Source of the DNA: Ilyonectria destructans
Lineage: Eukaryota > Ascomycota > Sordariomycetes > Hypocreales > Nectriaceae
Direction of reading: 5' to 3'
Assembly: GCA_020740775.1 (NCBI GenBank)
Contig: JAHEWK010000023.1
Span: 1 to 64,000, forward strand
Length of the DNA: 64,000 nt
Below, one piece after another: positions 1 through 9,609 of this stretch. Position 1 is the first letter of the stretch. Every line of letters starts with the position of its first letter. The notes under the pieces are model-generated. The model saw only the letters and a list, made by a program, of their open reading frames with translations. It searched no databases and had not been told where the DNA came from. The position numbers and the translations under genes were made by a program.

Positions 1-2
1 TG

Positions 3-185
3 AGCATCGTCACCTGGGGGGCAAAAGACATCGCCTCCGGCCGCAGACCCCAAACTGACGAAGAAAGAGCGGCACGCAAAGCCTATTGCATAGCGCATGG
101 ACTCTGCCACTGGTGCAGCTCGGACAAACATCGTTCCCTTAACTGCCCTACGGCGCCCTGGAACAACAAGGAGAAAAAAGCGTAG
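3..185 (+). CDS. Ty3/gypsy gag, C-terminal end (partial at window edge)
   Basis: This is the tail of a retrotransposon Gag (nucleocapsid) protein that continues from outside the window. The frame is open from position 3 to a TAG at 183-185. It contains a CCHC zinc knuckle, C-x2-C-x4-H-x4-C, at about 111-152, followed by a Lys-rich end. The knuckle is the RNA-binding motif of Gag. The downstream pol frame overlaps it in the -1 frame from about position 143, so gag and pol are probably expressed as a frameshift pair. The family follows from the adjoining pol gene. Confidence 0.8.
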   Translation, partial: SIVTWGAKDIASGRRPQTDEERAARKAYCIAHGLCHWCSSDKHRSLNCPTAPWNNKEKKA

Positions 186-3100
186 TCTCCGACGGAAGTC
201 GCCGCAGGAGACGCAAGAAAAAGGCCGACCTACAACTCTCTTCTCTGGACACCAACCAAGCTCACTTGCTATTACCATGCACTCTAACTGAAGACAATAA
301 TACAAGCCCAATCAAAACCAACTCCATGCTTGACTCTGGTGCTACCGGAAAAGGATTTATAGACGAGTCTTTTGCGCACACAAACAAATTCACACTATAC
401 AAACTACGAACTCGTCGCCGGCTGAATGTAGTCGATGGAAGACCTTCCTCGGCTGGCGATGTCACTCACGTGGCGAAACTTGACATGGACATCAAAGGAC
501 ATAAGGAAAAGATGCTCTTCTACGTGACGAAGCTCGGGAAGTACGACATCATCCTCGGAAAGCCTTGGTTGACCGATCACAACCCCGACGTGAATTGGAG
601 CGAGAATATCGTAACCTTCAAATCCGATCACTGCCGAACGCACTGTCTGGCGAAAGGATACCTCCAATTGCCAGTCGCCGGAACCTGCCCCCTTTCAATT
701 TCAGCTACTACGTCAACGCTTCCACGCCCACCACTTCCCCGGAGAGTTGGCGCAGCCGCGTTTCATTTCTTAGCTGAAAAACGTGATGTGGCTATATTCT
801 CACTGTCACTTTACGAGATTGACCGAAGACTGGCGGAACTCGGGGTAATCACCGAAGTGTCCACATTCGCAGAGGCCAGAACACCCCGATTCGATTCCGC
901 ACTCACCAACACGCAAAAGATGGAGCGAGAGCTCCGATTTCAAGATAACCACCCTCCCCCTCAACGCCAGAACCAACAAGACCTTCGAACCCGAGAAATG
1001 GCTGCCGAGATGTACCTCTCAGGGGCATCACTGGAAGATATACGCAAAGCTCTCGAACCCAAAACCTTGATCGACCCAACAACAAAAGTCCCACATCACT
1101 ACCACGAATTTCTCAAAGTCTTTGACCAGTCCGAGGCAGATAAGCTCCCCCCCCACCGAGACTGCGACCACGAAATTGAACTTCAACCCGGCACAACTCC
1201 ACCCCATGGACCTCTGTACGGGATGTCTGAAGACGAACTTCTCGTCCTCCGGAAATTCCTTCAGGAAAATCTTGACAAGGGTTTTATACGCGCTAGCACC
1301 TCACCAGCAGCCTCGCCAGTGTTATTCGCGAAGAAACCAGGAGGGGGCCTCCGCTTTTGCGTGGACTACCGAGCACTTAATGCCATAACCATCAAGAACC
1401 GATACCCATTGCCATTGATCCAGGAGACCCTTTCCCAGCTAAGCCAAGCCAAGTATTTCACCAAACTCGATGTTGTCGCAGCGTTTAATCGAATACGCAT
1501 CAAGGAGGGTCAGGAGTGGATGACGGCATTCAACACGAGATATGGCCTCTTCGAGAGCATGGTGATGCCTTTTGGACTATCAAACGCCCCAGCTACTTTT
1601 CAAGCCCGAATCAACGAAGTCCTACGCCCATTCCTCGACAGATATTGCACCGCCTACATCGACGACATTCTCATCTATTCGAATGACCTCGCCTCCCACA
1701 GACTCCATGTCAAATCAGTACTTCAAGCACTCGAAGCTGCAGGCTTACAACTTGACGTCAAGAAATGCGAATTCGAGACGACCGAAGTCAAATATCTGGG
1801 GATGATTATCTCAACCACTGGAGTACAAATGGACCCAGAAAAAGTCGACTGTATCGTTAACTGGGAAGCCCCTGTCAACGTAAAAGATGCCCAAGCCTTC
1901 TTAGGTTTCTCGAATTTTTACAGACGATTCATCAAAGGATTTTCACGCATTGTACGACCACTTGTTGCCTTGACGCGGAAGCTCGCCAAGTGGAACTGGA
2001 CTCGGTCTTGCCAAGAGGCATTCGATATGCTCAAAAACAGTTTCACTTCGGCCCCAATCCTCAGACACTTTGACCCTACAAGAGAAGTATTTGTAGAATG
2101 CGACGCCTCCGATTTCGTGTCCTCAGGTATCCTCTCCCAGGAAGACGATCAGGGTGTACTACACCCAGTGGCTTTCATGTCCAAAAAGTACGACCCCGCC
2201 GAGTGCAACTATGAGATCTACGATAAAGAACTTTTAGCTATTGTACGCTGCTTTGAATGCTGGAGACCCGAACTTCAAGGCACACACCACCCGATTACAG
2301 TTATTACCGACCATGCCAACCTTCGATATTTCATGACGACCAAGCAACTTTCAAGACGTCAAGTCAGGTGGAGCGAATTCCTGTCGCAATTCCAATTCGC
2401 TATCAAGTCGATACCAGGGAAAGAGAACGGAAAACCTGACTCACTTACACGGAGATCGCAAGACTTACCAAAAGACGAAAACGACGACCGCATCCAATAC
2501 CAACAACAATCCCTGCTCAAACCTCACAACATTGACCGTTCCGTACAAGAACAGATGAAGCTCGACCCCGAGCTCTCAGAGCTCTTTGCAAATCTCTGCT
2601 GGGAACAAGATATTGCGCTCTGTCCCGCTATTCTCGACGAAATTCAACCAGAACCACTCGACCACAAGATCACGAGACTCCTTGACAAGGGTTATGAAGA
2701 TGACGAATGGTGGATGAAAATCAGGGACGAGATGCTCAAACCCCACGGCATCCCTCACTCAAAGGAAGTTTCCCTATCGGAATGCGCGATACATGAAGGC
2801 CGATTATACTTCCGAGAGAGACTCTACGTACCCGAAGGCGAATTGCGGACTCTCCTCACCCAACTCGCTCACGACAGCGTCGAATCAGGCCACCCCGGAA
2901 AAAACAAGCTATACGAACTCATCTCACGCTCCTATTGGTGGCCAAGGCTTAGCGCCGATACGAAACAATTCACACGCAATTGCCACGGATGTCTGAGAAA
3001 CAAGACCTCCCGGTTGCGGCATCAGGGGACGCTGAAACCTCTCCCAATTCCCCTACAGAGATGGAGAGACCTATCTGTTGACTTCATTGGCCCCATTCAA

Positions 3101-4240
3101 CCTACAGCCCGTGGATTCAACGCAATTATGGTCGTAGTTGATAGACTGTCAAAGGACAGGCATTTCACGCCTTGCAGGACCGACATGAAAGCACATGACT
3201 TGGCAATGCTCTTCGTACGAGACGTGTGGAAACTCCACGGACTACCTGACTCAATTGTCTCCGATAGAGGACCACTCTTCGTCTCAGAATTCTGGAAAGC
3301 AGTGTGCCACCGTTTACAGACCAACATTGGCCTTTCTACAGCCTATCACCCGGAAACCGACGGCCAGACGGAAAATGCTAACTCATTCCTTGAACAATAT
3401 CTTCGCCAGTACGTCAGCTTCGCTCAGGACGATTGGGACGAGTGGCTCCCATTGGCAGAATTCGCAGCCCGTAACGTTGTCAATGACTCAACGGGAATGT
3501 CCCCATTCTTTGCGAACACAGGCTACCACCCTCGAATGAGCTTTGGTCCCCCTCGATCAATACCACGCGCGGCACCCAAAGACCTGGCAGAACGCTTCAA
3601 CGAGGGCAACAACTTCGCCGCCAAGATGCAAGAGATCACTGATCTACTTCGGACAAACCTACTTTCAGCTCAAGCCTCACAAGAGCAATTCGCCAACGCA
3701 AATAGATCGCCGGCGCCAGCGTATCGAGTTGGAGACATGGTGCTACTTAGCACACGCAACATCAATTCAGCCAGACCCATTCCGAAACTAGATCACAAGT
3801 TCATTGGCCCTTTCCGAATCGAGCGCGTGCTCAACGCTCACTCCTACCAGCTAAAATTGCCCCACGAATTAGACTCCATTCACAATTCATTCCATACCAA
3901 CCTCCTACGACCATCACCAAACGACCCGCTCGCCGGCCAACACAACCTACCGCCCCCACCAATAACGCTAGATGCAAAGGGGGAGAAACTCTGGGCGATT
4001 GAAGCAATACTGGACTCGAAACGCACAAAACGGAAGGGCTTCCAGTACCATATACTATGGAGAGGCTTTGACCTTGAGGAAGCAACCTGGGAACCATTGC
4101 ACAACGTCGTTAACGCTCACATAGCCATCAAAGAGTTCCAGAAGCGCTACAAGAACAAACCTAGACCCACGAAACAAGAAATGCAAAGTGCTCGCCTCCG
4201 GGCTAAGCAAGACGTGGAAGAATCAGAAGAGATGGAGTAA
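143..4240 (+). CDS. Ty3/gypsy pol polyprotein with chromodomain
   Basis: Polyprotein of a chromovirus-type Ty3/gypsy retrotransposon. The frame is open from 143; the first clearly Pol-like sequence is the aspartic protease motif DSGATG near 332. Reverse transcriptase follows (VDYRALN near 1360, YIDDIL near 1655), then RNase H (CDASDF near 2100, DKELLAIV, ITDHANLRYF). Integrase has an HHCC zinc domain near 2866-2995 and DDE-type motifs (VDFIGP near 3080, SDRGP near 3260, DGQTEN near 3360). A C-terminal chromodomain is at about 3990-4150, which in this family directs integration to modified chromatin. No internal stop or frameshift is seen, so the pol part looks recent. Translation probably depends on frameshifting from gag rather than on its own start codon. 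Confidence 0.93.
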   Translation: MPYGALEQQGEKSVVSDGSRRRRRKKKADLQLSSLDTNQAHLLLPCTLTEDNNTSPIKTNSMLDSGATGKGFIDESFAHTNKFTLYKLRTRRRLNVVDGRPSSAGDVTHVAKLDMDIKGHKEKMLFYVTKLGKYDIILGKPWLTDHNPDVNWSENIVTFKSDHCRTHCLAKGYLQLPVAGTCPLSISATTSTLPRPPLPRRVGAAAFHFLAEKRDVAIFSLSLYEIDRRLAELGVITEVSTFAEARTPRFDSALTNTQKMERELRFQDNHPPPQRQNQQDLRTREMAAEMYLSGASLEDIRKALEPKTLIDPTTKVPHHYHEFLKVFDQSEADKLPPHRDCDHEIELQPGTTPPHGPLYGMSEDELLVLRKFLQENLDKGFIRASTSPAASPVLFAKKPGGGLRFCVDYRALNAITIKNRYPLPLIQETLSQLSQAKYFTKLDVVAAFNRIRIKEGQEWMTAFNTRYGLFESMVMPFGLSNAPATFQARINEVLRPFLDRYCTAYIDDILIYSNDLASHRLHVKSVLQALEAAGLQLDVKKCEFETTEVKYLGMIISTTGVQMDPEKVDCIVNWEAPVNVKDAQAFLGFSNFYRRFIKGFSRIVRPLVALTRKLAKWNWTRSCQEAFDMLKNSFTSAPILRHFDPTREVFVECDASDFVSSGILSQEDDQGVLHPVAFMSKKYDPAECNYEIYDKELLAIVRCFECWRPELQGTHHPITVITDHANLRYFMTTKQLSRRQVRWSEFLSQFQFAIKSIPGKENGKPDSLTRRSQDLPKDENDDRIQYQQQSLLKPHNIDRSVQEQMKLDPELSELFANLCWEQDIALCPAILDEIQPEPLDHKITRLLDKGYEDDEWWMKIRDEMLKPHGIPHSKEVSLSECAIHEGRLYFRERLYVPEGELRTLLTQLAHDSVESGHPGKNKLYELISRSYWWPRLSADTKQFTRNCHGCLRNKTSRLRHQGTLKPLPIPLQRWRDLSVDFIGPIQPTARGFNAIMVVVDRLSKDRHFTPCRTDMKAHDLAMLFVRDVWKLHGLPDSIVSDRGPLFVSEFWKAVCHRLQTNIGLSTAYHPETDGQTENANSFLEQYLRQYVSFAQDDWDEWLPLAEFAARNVVNDSTGMSPFFANTGYHPRMSFGPPRSIPRAAPKDLAERFNEGNNFAAKMQEITDLLRTNLLSAQASQEQFANANRSPAPAYRVGDMVLLSTRNINSARPIPKLDHKFIGPFRIERVLNAHSYQLKLPHELDSIHNSFHTNLLRPSPNDPLAGQHNLPPPPITLDAKGEKLWAIEAILDSKRTKRKGFQYHILWRGFDLEEATWEPLHNVVNAHIAIKEFQKRYKNKPRPTKQEMQSARLRAKQDVEESEEME
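171..185 (+). promoter_or_regulatory. candidate -1 ribosomal frameshift site at the gag-pol junction
   Basis: A run of six A (174-179) lies two codons before the gag stop (183-185). Pol is open in the -1 frame across this stop, from 143 onward, giving an overlap of about 43 nt. Two tandem AAA codons at a gag-pol junction can serve as slippery sequence. It is not a perfect canonical heptamer, because the base before the run is G. No downstream pseudoknot was modelled. Confidence 0.4.
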
Positions 4241-4252
4241 GGGGAGACCATA

Positions 4253-4420
4253 TGTGAGGGAACGATCATGTGACTTTCATACTTTATGAATAGTCTCACT
4301 TTATGAATATTGTGTAAATAGCTTAAGTCAGAGCTTTCCTTAGGAATCTCTTTCTCTCCTTGTAAACAATCATTTTGCCCAAGTCGCACTCGACCTCGTT
4401 CGTGCTCTTGTACCGTCACA
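4253..4420 (+). repeat. candidate 3' LTR of the Ty3/gypsy element
   Basis: Directly downstream of pol is a purine-rich tract (4239-4246) of the kind used as plus-strand primer. A 168-bp segment then begins TGTGA and ends TCACA, a perfect 5-bp terminal inversion with TG...CA ends. The matching 5' LTR lies outside the window, so the boundaries cannot be confirmed. Copia coding sequence begins immediately afterwards. Confidence 0.55.
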
Positions 4421-4494
4421 TCAACCTCGCTAGCAATTCAAGCGCCATTCCAAAGCTGGAGCAAACCAGCCAGTGGCTGACATGAAAGAGAGAA

Positions 4495-7400
4495 ATGCTG
4501 GACCTACTGGACATGTGCGGTTACGGAGACCTTTTGACGAGGAACGCTCAACCACCAGTAGAAGGGGACGACCTCACAACACAGATTGAGACCTGGAGGA
4601 GCCGTCAGGATCGAGCATGCGGCGCCATCCGAAATCGGCTCGGGTACAACGCCCGAGTGTTCACCACGGGGATTCTAACGGCCCAGGGCATGATTAATCA
4701 CCTTGAAACCCGTTACCGCCCCGTTGGAAGCGCCATCTTTCAAGAGCTCGACCGGAGATATCAAGAACTCACCCTTGACTCTTGTGATTCGGTTATGGAA
4801 TACGCAAACAAGCTTCGTCAAGTTAGGGCTGAACTGTTGGAGATGGATGAAATCTGCCAGATTGGGGAACCACACTTTGTCAACAAGTTCCTCTGTGGAC
4901 TTGGCCCAGACTACGAAGTCTTCCTCACTGCTTTCAACCAGAACCATAACATCCTTCCTATCCGAGATCCAAACAATCACAACGTTATTCTCAAAGAGGC
5001 CGTTACGTTCGAAACTGCCATCTTTGCCACATCCCAAGAAGAGGACAGACAAAGAGGGGCCACTGCAAGGATTGCACATAGAGCCATGGTGGCCCAGGAT
5101 ACCTCAGGCTGTGGGCACTGTGGAAGAAAAGGACACAACAAGTCAACTTGCTGGAAGCTTCACCCGGAACTCAGAAGAGAGCATGAAAAGACGGGTCACG
5201 AGAGACGACAACGAAAAACGCAGAGACGAGAGAAGGAAAAGGAGAAGACGATTGATGAACCGGAATCTGCCACGGCTGCGACTCCTGTATACATCCAACC
5301 CGATCAAGCGAGACTGGCTCTTTGGGAAAATGACTTCCAAGGTCACCTTGGATTAGTCGGCTCGTCATTCGGACTTTCTGGATCTCAGGCATCCCCCCAA
5401 GCTCGGGCCCTCGAACGGATCCATGTCTTGGATAGTGGTGCCTCCTCGCATATTTTCTGCCAACCTACAAACTTTACAGTTCTTCACAAGTACCAGGGAT
5501 TCCCTATCAATGGCATTGCAAACGCAACGGTTATGCCAGGAGGACGTGGAACCTACTCCCTCCGCGTGCAAGGACCCACGGGGCCACAGAATGTTACTCT
5601 TGACAACGCTCTGTATGTCCCGGAAGGATACTCGAACCTACTGTCCGTGTCAGCACTGGAGAAGAAGGGGGCGGAAGTTCTCTTTCGAAGTGGGAAGGCA
5701 GTGGTCACAAACAAAGGAAAAGTCGTCCTCACTGCAACAAGGATCTCAGGCGTCTATGTGGTCGACGAAGTTGAGGAAGATCACTTTCAAACCGCTTTGG
5801 CCTCCTTTTCAGTGGGAGACCATCGACTGCATCTTTGGCACGAACGACTCGCACACTTGGGTGAGAGAAATATTAAGAGACTGATGAAGATGTCTACTGG
5901 AATTCGACCGGATCAGTCTACATCAAACCCATGTGGAGCTTGCGTGCAAGGCAAACTCAAGGAATGCCCTCACGTTCGACCGATCAAGAAAGGAACTTAC
6001 CCCCTGGAGTGTATTCATGCGGACATTGCTGGACCATTCCCGGAAGTGGGAGTAGACGGGAGCCGGTACTGGGCCTGCTTTATTGATGACTTTACTCAAA
6101 TGTCCTGGGTATATCCAATCAAAGAAAAGTCAGAGTTCGAAGAATGTTTCCAGCATCTATTGAAGCAGTTCGAAAGACCGGAAAGACGATGTCACTTCCT
6201 GCATCTCGATCGAGGAGGAGAAAATCGAAGCCACATCCTGATTGTGTTCTGCCGGGACAGAGGAATTCATCTCTCCTACACGGCGACAGAGCAACACGAA
6301 CAAAATGGATTGGCAGAGGTTCTCAATCGAATCATCCTGGAAAAACTAACGCCCACATTGCTTAAATCCGGACTTGCTTTGAAATGGTGGCCATACATCC
6401 TCAAGGCAGTGAACCAGATCCGAAATCTGTGTCCCACGGCGAGTATTTCCACCACTCCATACCAAGCCTGGTATGGAGATGCTCCTGATCTCAGTCACTT
6501 GCGAATCCTTGGCTCACGAGGATGGGCTCTACTTCCATCCTCTAAACGAAAGAAGATGCAATCCAAGAGCACTCCCTGTCAGCTTCTCGGCTATCAGGGC
6601 AGTACGAACTATATCCTTCTTGACGAAAGGGGACGAGTTTTTGTGTCTAACAATGTCGTCTTCTCTGAAAACATCAAAAGTGTCGAACCAACACTCGACA
6701 ATTTCACGCATCAGATGAGCGACCAGAGACCATCGCAACGACGACGGGTAGACACAAAGCAGAATACCGACGTGGAAACCCCTATCGTTCTAGAACCGTC
6801 TCCCCTTCCGACCGCGTCAGGAGAGGCAAATAGAACCGAGGTGATTGGCCGTGGAGAGACAACCTCGGATGAGTCCTCAGTGGGAGATCCAGGATGGGAA
6901 CCTGACCAAGAGTCAACCAGATCGAGTATACATGTTGCCACAGATGAGCACGAAGTGTCACCGGAAGCAACAGACCGACACGCAGAGTCTCGGCTGCCCG
7001 AAAGATCGACCAGAGGACAGCTGCCATCGAGATACATACTGGCTAGCACAAACTTCGCCTTCCTCGCAACGATTGCAAGACAATTGTACCTAGTTGCTCG
7101 CGACATCGGCCAGTCAGAACCAAGAGCCTTCAAGGAAGCCACTCAGGGTCCTCATGGAAGACTCTGGTGGAGAGGACTGAAGGATGAACACGGATCTCTA
7201 ATCGAGAATGCTGTCTGGACCCTAGTTACGCTTCCACCAGGACGAAAGGCCCTTCGAGGCAAATGGGTGTTCAAGCTCAAAAGAGGAGAAAATGGGGAGG
7301 TACTGCGGTACAAAGCCCGCTTTGTCGTGAGAGGTTTCGAGCAAAGGGAAGGAATTGACTTCAACGAAACCTTCGCCTCTGTTGTCAAGCCGATGAGCTA

Positions 7401-8667
7401 CAAGATGATCTTTGCCATTGCGGCGGCACTCGACTTGGAGCTGGAACAAATGGATGTCAAGACAGCCTTCCTCTATGGCCCCGTAACTGAGGAGATATAC
7501 GTGGAGCAACCCGAAGGATTCAACGATGGAAGTGGGAGAGTCTGTAAGCTCTTGAGAGCGCTCTATGGACTGAAGCAAGCACCAAGAGTGTGGTACGAGA
7601 CCCTCTCGACCTTACTCGAGACACTCGGGTTTAAACCTTTACTCTCAGACATGGGGGTCTTCGTGAAAGGTCACACGTTCATTGCGGTGTATGTGGACGA
7701 TCTGCTTATTGCTGGACCCTCCAAGGACGAGATTGTGGCGGTCAAGCAAGCTCTATGCAACAAGTTCAAGATGACAGACCTGGGCCCATGCAAATATTAC
7801 CTAGGCATGTCCTTGAGAAGAGACAGGGCAAACCGATCGGTTTCCTTGTCGCAGACAACGTACCTGGAGAAAATACTTCGAGACTTTGGAATGGACCAAT
7901 GCGCCCCTAATGCCACACCAGTCGCCACAAGCAAATTCGGAGAACAAGACTCCGACTACAAGGCAAGCGATGAACTCAAGCAATGGTATGCAAAGGCGAT
8001 TGGATCCCTGATGTATCTCATGCTTGGGACGAGACCCGACATTGCCTTTGCCGTCTCTCTATGTAGTCGACACCTGGGAAACCCAACCAGCGAACATCAG
8101 ACCGCTGTCAAGCGTATCTTTCGATACCTCAAAGGATCGCAAAATCTGGAACTGGTGTACCAAGGAAAGCTGCAACCTCTTCTCGGCTACACCGACTCGG
8201 ATTGGGCGGGAGATCTGGAGACTCGAAAGTCAACGTCTGGGTACGTGTTTAACCTTGGCACGGGTGCTATTAGCTGGAGCTCGAAGAGGCAAAGGACTGT
8301 TGCCCTGTCCTCATGTGAAGCAGAATACATGGGGCAAACGGGAGCAGCAAAGGAAGCAGTCTGGTTGCGAACCCTTCTCCAGGAACTGCTGAAAGAATAC
8401 AACGAGGTCCCAGAACTGAAGACAACTGTGATCTTCGGAGACAACCAAGGAGCGATCGCAATGTCGAAGAATCCCCAGTTCCATACAAGAACCAAGCATA
8501 TTGATATTCAACATCATTACTGCAGGGAGAAGGTCAATGACGGAACTGTTGACTTTCAGTACATTCCAACAGGCAAGCAGGTCGCTGACGGACTGACGAA
8601 GGCCTTACCGAAGGATCGCTTCTTACTATTTCGGGAAGCATTGGGTCTCAAAGAACGACGATTGTGA
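4495..8667 (+). CDS. Ty1/copia gag-pol polyprotein
   Basis: Single long frame of 1390 codons. The Gag region has a CCHC knuckle (C-x2-C-x4-H-x4-C) near 5110. Then come the protease motif DSGASSH near 5431, the GAG-pre-integrase motif LWHERLAHLG near 5836, integrase motifs (HADIAGPF near 6025, LDRGGEN near 6208, EQNGLAEVLNR near 6298), the copia reverse transcriptase (KWVFKLKR near 7264, YVDDLLIAG near 7690) and RNase H (DSDWAGDLETRKSTSGY near 8195). The true reading frame extends upstream: codons 4441-4482 read like the usual copia Gag N-terminus but are cut by TGA at 4483-4485, where relatives usually have Trp. The ATG at 4495 is therefore internal, not the original start. The rest is open, so only that stop and the missing 5' end visibly disable it. 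Confidence 0.92.
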   Translation: MLDLLDMCGYGDLLTRNAQPPVEGDDLTTQIETWRSRQDRACGAIRNRLGYNARVFTTGILTAQGMINHLETRYRPVGSAIFQELDRRYQELTLDSCDSVMEYANKLRQVRAELLEMDEICQIGEPHFVNKFLCGLGPDYEVFLTAFNQNHNILPIRDPNNHNVILKEAVTFETAIFATSQEEDRQRGATARIAHRAMVAQDTSGCGHCGRKGHNKSTCWKLHPELRREHEKTGHERRQRKTQRREKEKEKTIDEPESATAATPVYIQPDQARLALWENDFQGHLGLVGSSFGLSGSQASPQARALERIHVLDSGASSHIFCQPTNFTVLHKYQGFPINGIANATVMPGGRGTYSLRVQGPTGPQNVTLDNALYVPEGYSNLLSVSALEKKGAEVLFRSGKAVVTNKGKVVLTATRISGVYVVDEVEEDHFQTALASFSVGDHRLHLWHERLAHLGERNIKRLMKMSTGIRPDQSTSNPCGACVQGKLKECPHVRPIKKGTYPLECIHADIAGPFPEVGVDGSRYWACFIDDFTQMSWVYPIKEKSEFEECFQHLLKQFERPERRCHFLHLDRGGENRSHILIVFCRDRGIHLSYTATEQHEQNGLAEVLNRIILEKLTPTLLKSGLALKWWPYILKAVNQIRNLCPTASISTTPYQAWYGDAPDLSHLRILGSRGWALLPSSKRKKMQSKSTPCQLLGYQGSTNYILLDERGRVFVSNNVVFSENIKSVEPTLDNFTHQMSDQRPSQRRRVDTKQNTDVETPIVLEPSPLPTASGEANRTEVIGRGETTSDESSVGDPGWEPDQESTRSSIHVATDEHEVSPEATDRHAESRLPERSTRGQLPSRYILASTNFAFLATIARQLYLVARDIGQSEPRAFKEATQGPHGRLWWRGLKDEHGSLIENAVWTLVTLPPGRKALRGKWVFKLKRGENGEVLRYKARFVVRGFEQREGIDFNETFASVVKPMSYKMIFAIAAALDLELEQMDVKTAFLYGPVTEEIYVEQPEGFNDGSGRVCKLLRALYGLKQAPRVWYETLSTLLETLGFKPLLSDMGVFVKGHTFIAVYVDDLLIAGPSKDEIVAVKQALCNKFKMTDLGPCKYYLGMSLRRDRANRSVSLSQTTYLEKILRDFGMDQCAPNATPVATSKFGEQDSDYKASDELKQWYAKAIGSLMYLMLGTRPDIAFAVSLCSRHLGNPTSEHQTAVKRIFRYLKGSQNLELVYQGKLQPLLGYTDSDWAGDLETRKSTSGYVFNLGTGAISWSSKRQRTVALSSCEAEYMGQTGAAKEAVWLRTLLQELLKEYNEVPELKTTVIFGDNQGAIAMSKNPQFHTRTKHIDIQHHYCREKVNDGTVDFQYIPTGKQVADGLTKALPKDRFLLFREALGLKERRL

Positions 8668-8679
8668 GAACGTGCCAAG

Positions 8680-9320
8680 ATGGGCTGAAATGGGAGACTT
8701 GCCATGGACAGACAGGAGGCCCACAGATCCAAGATTGCACTGAAGCGTGAGGAAGGTGCAAAGATGAGTTGGAGTGGGAGATCCTCTACGGATAGAATAA
8801 GACCCACAACCTCAAGATTGCACTGAGCGTGAGGAAGTTGCAAAGATGGACTGAAGTGGGAGACCTACCATAGGCAGGAGACCCATGGACTCAAGATTGC
8901 ACCGGATAGAAAAGAGCGTGCAAAGATGGGCTCGAGTGGGAGATTTTCTATGGCCGAAAGAAGACTCATAAGTTCAAGATTGCACTGGACTCCGGAGGAA
9001 GGTGCAAAGATGAGCTTAGGTGAGAGATCTTCTACGGGTAGAAGAAGACCTACGATCCCAAGATTGCATAGAACCATGAGAAGGTGCAAAGATGGGCTTC
9101 AGTGGGAGATCTTCTATGGATAGAAGAAGACCCATGGGTTCAAGATTGTACTGGACTGGGAAGAAGGTGCAAAGATGAGCTTAGAGGGAGATCTTCTACG
9201 GATAGAAGAAGACCTGCGGTCCCAAGATTGCACTGGATTGAAAAGAGCGTGCAACGATGGGCTTCAGTGGGAGATCTTCTGTGGATAGACGAAGACCCAC
9301 TGTCCCGATTGCATGGAGCT
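8680..9320 (+). repeat. ~82-bp tandem repeat (minisatellite) in the copia 3' region
   Basis: Seven to eight imperfect copies of an 79-84 bp unit occur between the pol stop and the LTR. The shared core AAGATTGCACTG starts at about 8731, 8814, 8893, 8976, 9060, 9142 and 9224, with a degenerate copy near 9305. A second shared core, GGGAGATCTTCTAYGGATAG, lies in most units. Unit length is not a multiple of three, and no continuous frame runs through the array. Confidence 0.85.
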
Positions 9321-9450
9321 GTCGAGAATTTCCAAGTGCCTGGGTCGAGATGGCTCTTTCCCTACAGTTTTCACCCACGAAGGTGTTTTTGGGGTTTTAA
9401 CGAGACTCGACAGGCATGCACATCAAGTCCAACAGCAGCTCGAGTGGGAG

Positions 9451-9585
9451 TGTTGAGACCATATGACTAAGGTGGTCCGATCTGCTGGTGGCTGGGATGT
9501 GGATACTATGTAGTGAGCTGTGCTCCTCACCCAGAGATGTAACTTACACTTTTAATACAATCTGTAACCTATTCGCTTCATCACA
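9451..9585 (+). repeat. candidate 3' LTR of the copia element
   Basis: The sequence TGTTGAGACC follows the purine tract GAGTGGGAG at 9442-9450, the usual arrangement of a copia polypurine tract and LTR start. A CA end at 9585 (TTCATCACA) would make the LTR 135 bp. A second possible end is TCAACA at 9686-9691, the exact inverse of TGTTGA, but that position lies inside a local direct repeat. The start is better supported than the end. Confidence 0.5.
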
Positions 9586-9609
9586 TATAGTGCTCAGCTC
9601 TTATACTTG

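Larger units (their letters stand above)
4421..9585 (+). mobile_element. Ty1/copia retrotransposon, 5'-truncated or interrupted
   Basis: The element has an internal gag-pol frame (to 8667), a minisatellite-bearing 3' untranslated region, a purine tract (GAGTGGGAG) and a probable 3' LTR from 9451. It has no 5' LTR or primer-binding site in the window. Coding sequence resembling the Gag N-terminus abuts the gypsy LTR at about 4421. Either the gypsy element inserted into copia gag, with the rest of copia lying upstream of the window, or the copia 5' end was lost by deletion. Confidence 0.8.

Noticed and set aside
8680..9320. Repeat-encoded protein in the minisatellite (several short frames on both strands)
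   Set aside because: Unit length varies between 79 and 84 bp and is not a multiple of three, so no frame runs through the array.
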